Positions 6,200 to 6,218 of a stretch of DNA of 6,218 nucleotides are shown here, piece by piece; position 1 is the stretch's first letter, and each line of letters opens with the position of its first letter. The notes under the pieces were generated by a model. That model was not told the DNA's origin. It did not search any database and saw only the letters and a list, made by a program, of their open reading frames with translations. Position numbers and translations under genes: made by a program. Source of the stretch: Spirochaetota bacterium (GTDB lineage Bacteria > Spirochaetota > Spirochaetia > Treponematales > Rectinemataceae); assembly GCA_023421875.1 (NCBI GenBank), contig JAEZSM010000061.1, positions 1 to 6,218 of the forward strand, given 5' to 3'.

Positions 6200-6218
6200 G
6201 TAAAGCCGGCATTTAGGC

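Overview
The window carries six protein-coding genes in two convergent blocks. It most likely comes from a spirochaete with a fairly GC-rich chromosome. The main taxonomic clue is the elongation factor G, which is of the mitochondrial EF-G1-like type (G1 motif AHIDSGKTT, then a KIHAIHEVRGKDG segment) that is typical of spirochaetes, planctomycetes and some delta-proteobacteria. The phylum is an inference from this one protein and from general impression; no rRNA or other marker is present.

Plus-strand block (1-2463): the 3' two thirds of zwf (glucose-6-phosphate dehydrogenase, cut by the window edge); pgl (6-phosphogluconolactonase), joined to zwf by a 4-base ATGA overlap; then, 29 bases later, a secreted glycoside hydrolase family 16-like protein with an intact EIDIE catalytic signature. 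The first two genes catalyse the consecutive opening steps of the oxidative pentose phosphate pathway, which supplies NADPH and 6-phosphogluconate. The third looks like a co-transcribed exported glycan-active protein whose link to that pathway is not obvious.

Convergence point (2464-2595): a strong hairpin followed, on the minus strand, by eight T. It is an intrinsic terminator for the minus-strand block and perhaps a weaker stop for the plus-strand block.

Minus-strand block (6187 down to 2596): an OsmC-family thiol protein; a 307-base intergenic region; EF-G1; and a small RecA/KaiC/DnaB-fold P-loop ATPase of unknown function, 63 bases downstream of EF-G and probably co-transcribed with it. 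The intergenic region holds two clear things: a well-formed sigma-70-type promoter for EF-G (TTGAAA-17-TATACT) with a leader of about 140 bases, and, just upstream of it, a 126-base imperfect palindrome (5642-5767) that fills nearly all the space between the osmC stop codon and the promoter.

Most of the window is ordinary housekeeping sequence. The points most worth following are the 126-base palindrome, the ATPase next to EF-G that appears to lack the catalytic glutamate of its fold, and the GH16-like gene in a pentose phosphate operon. I see no CRISPR array, tRNA, rRNA, complete transposon or defence system.
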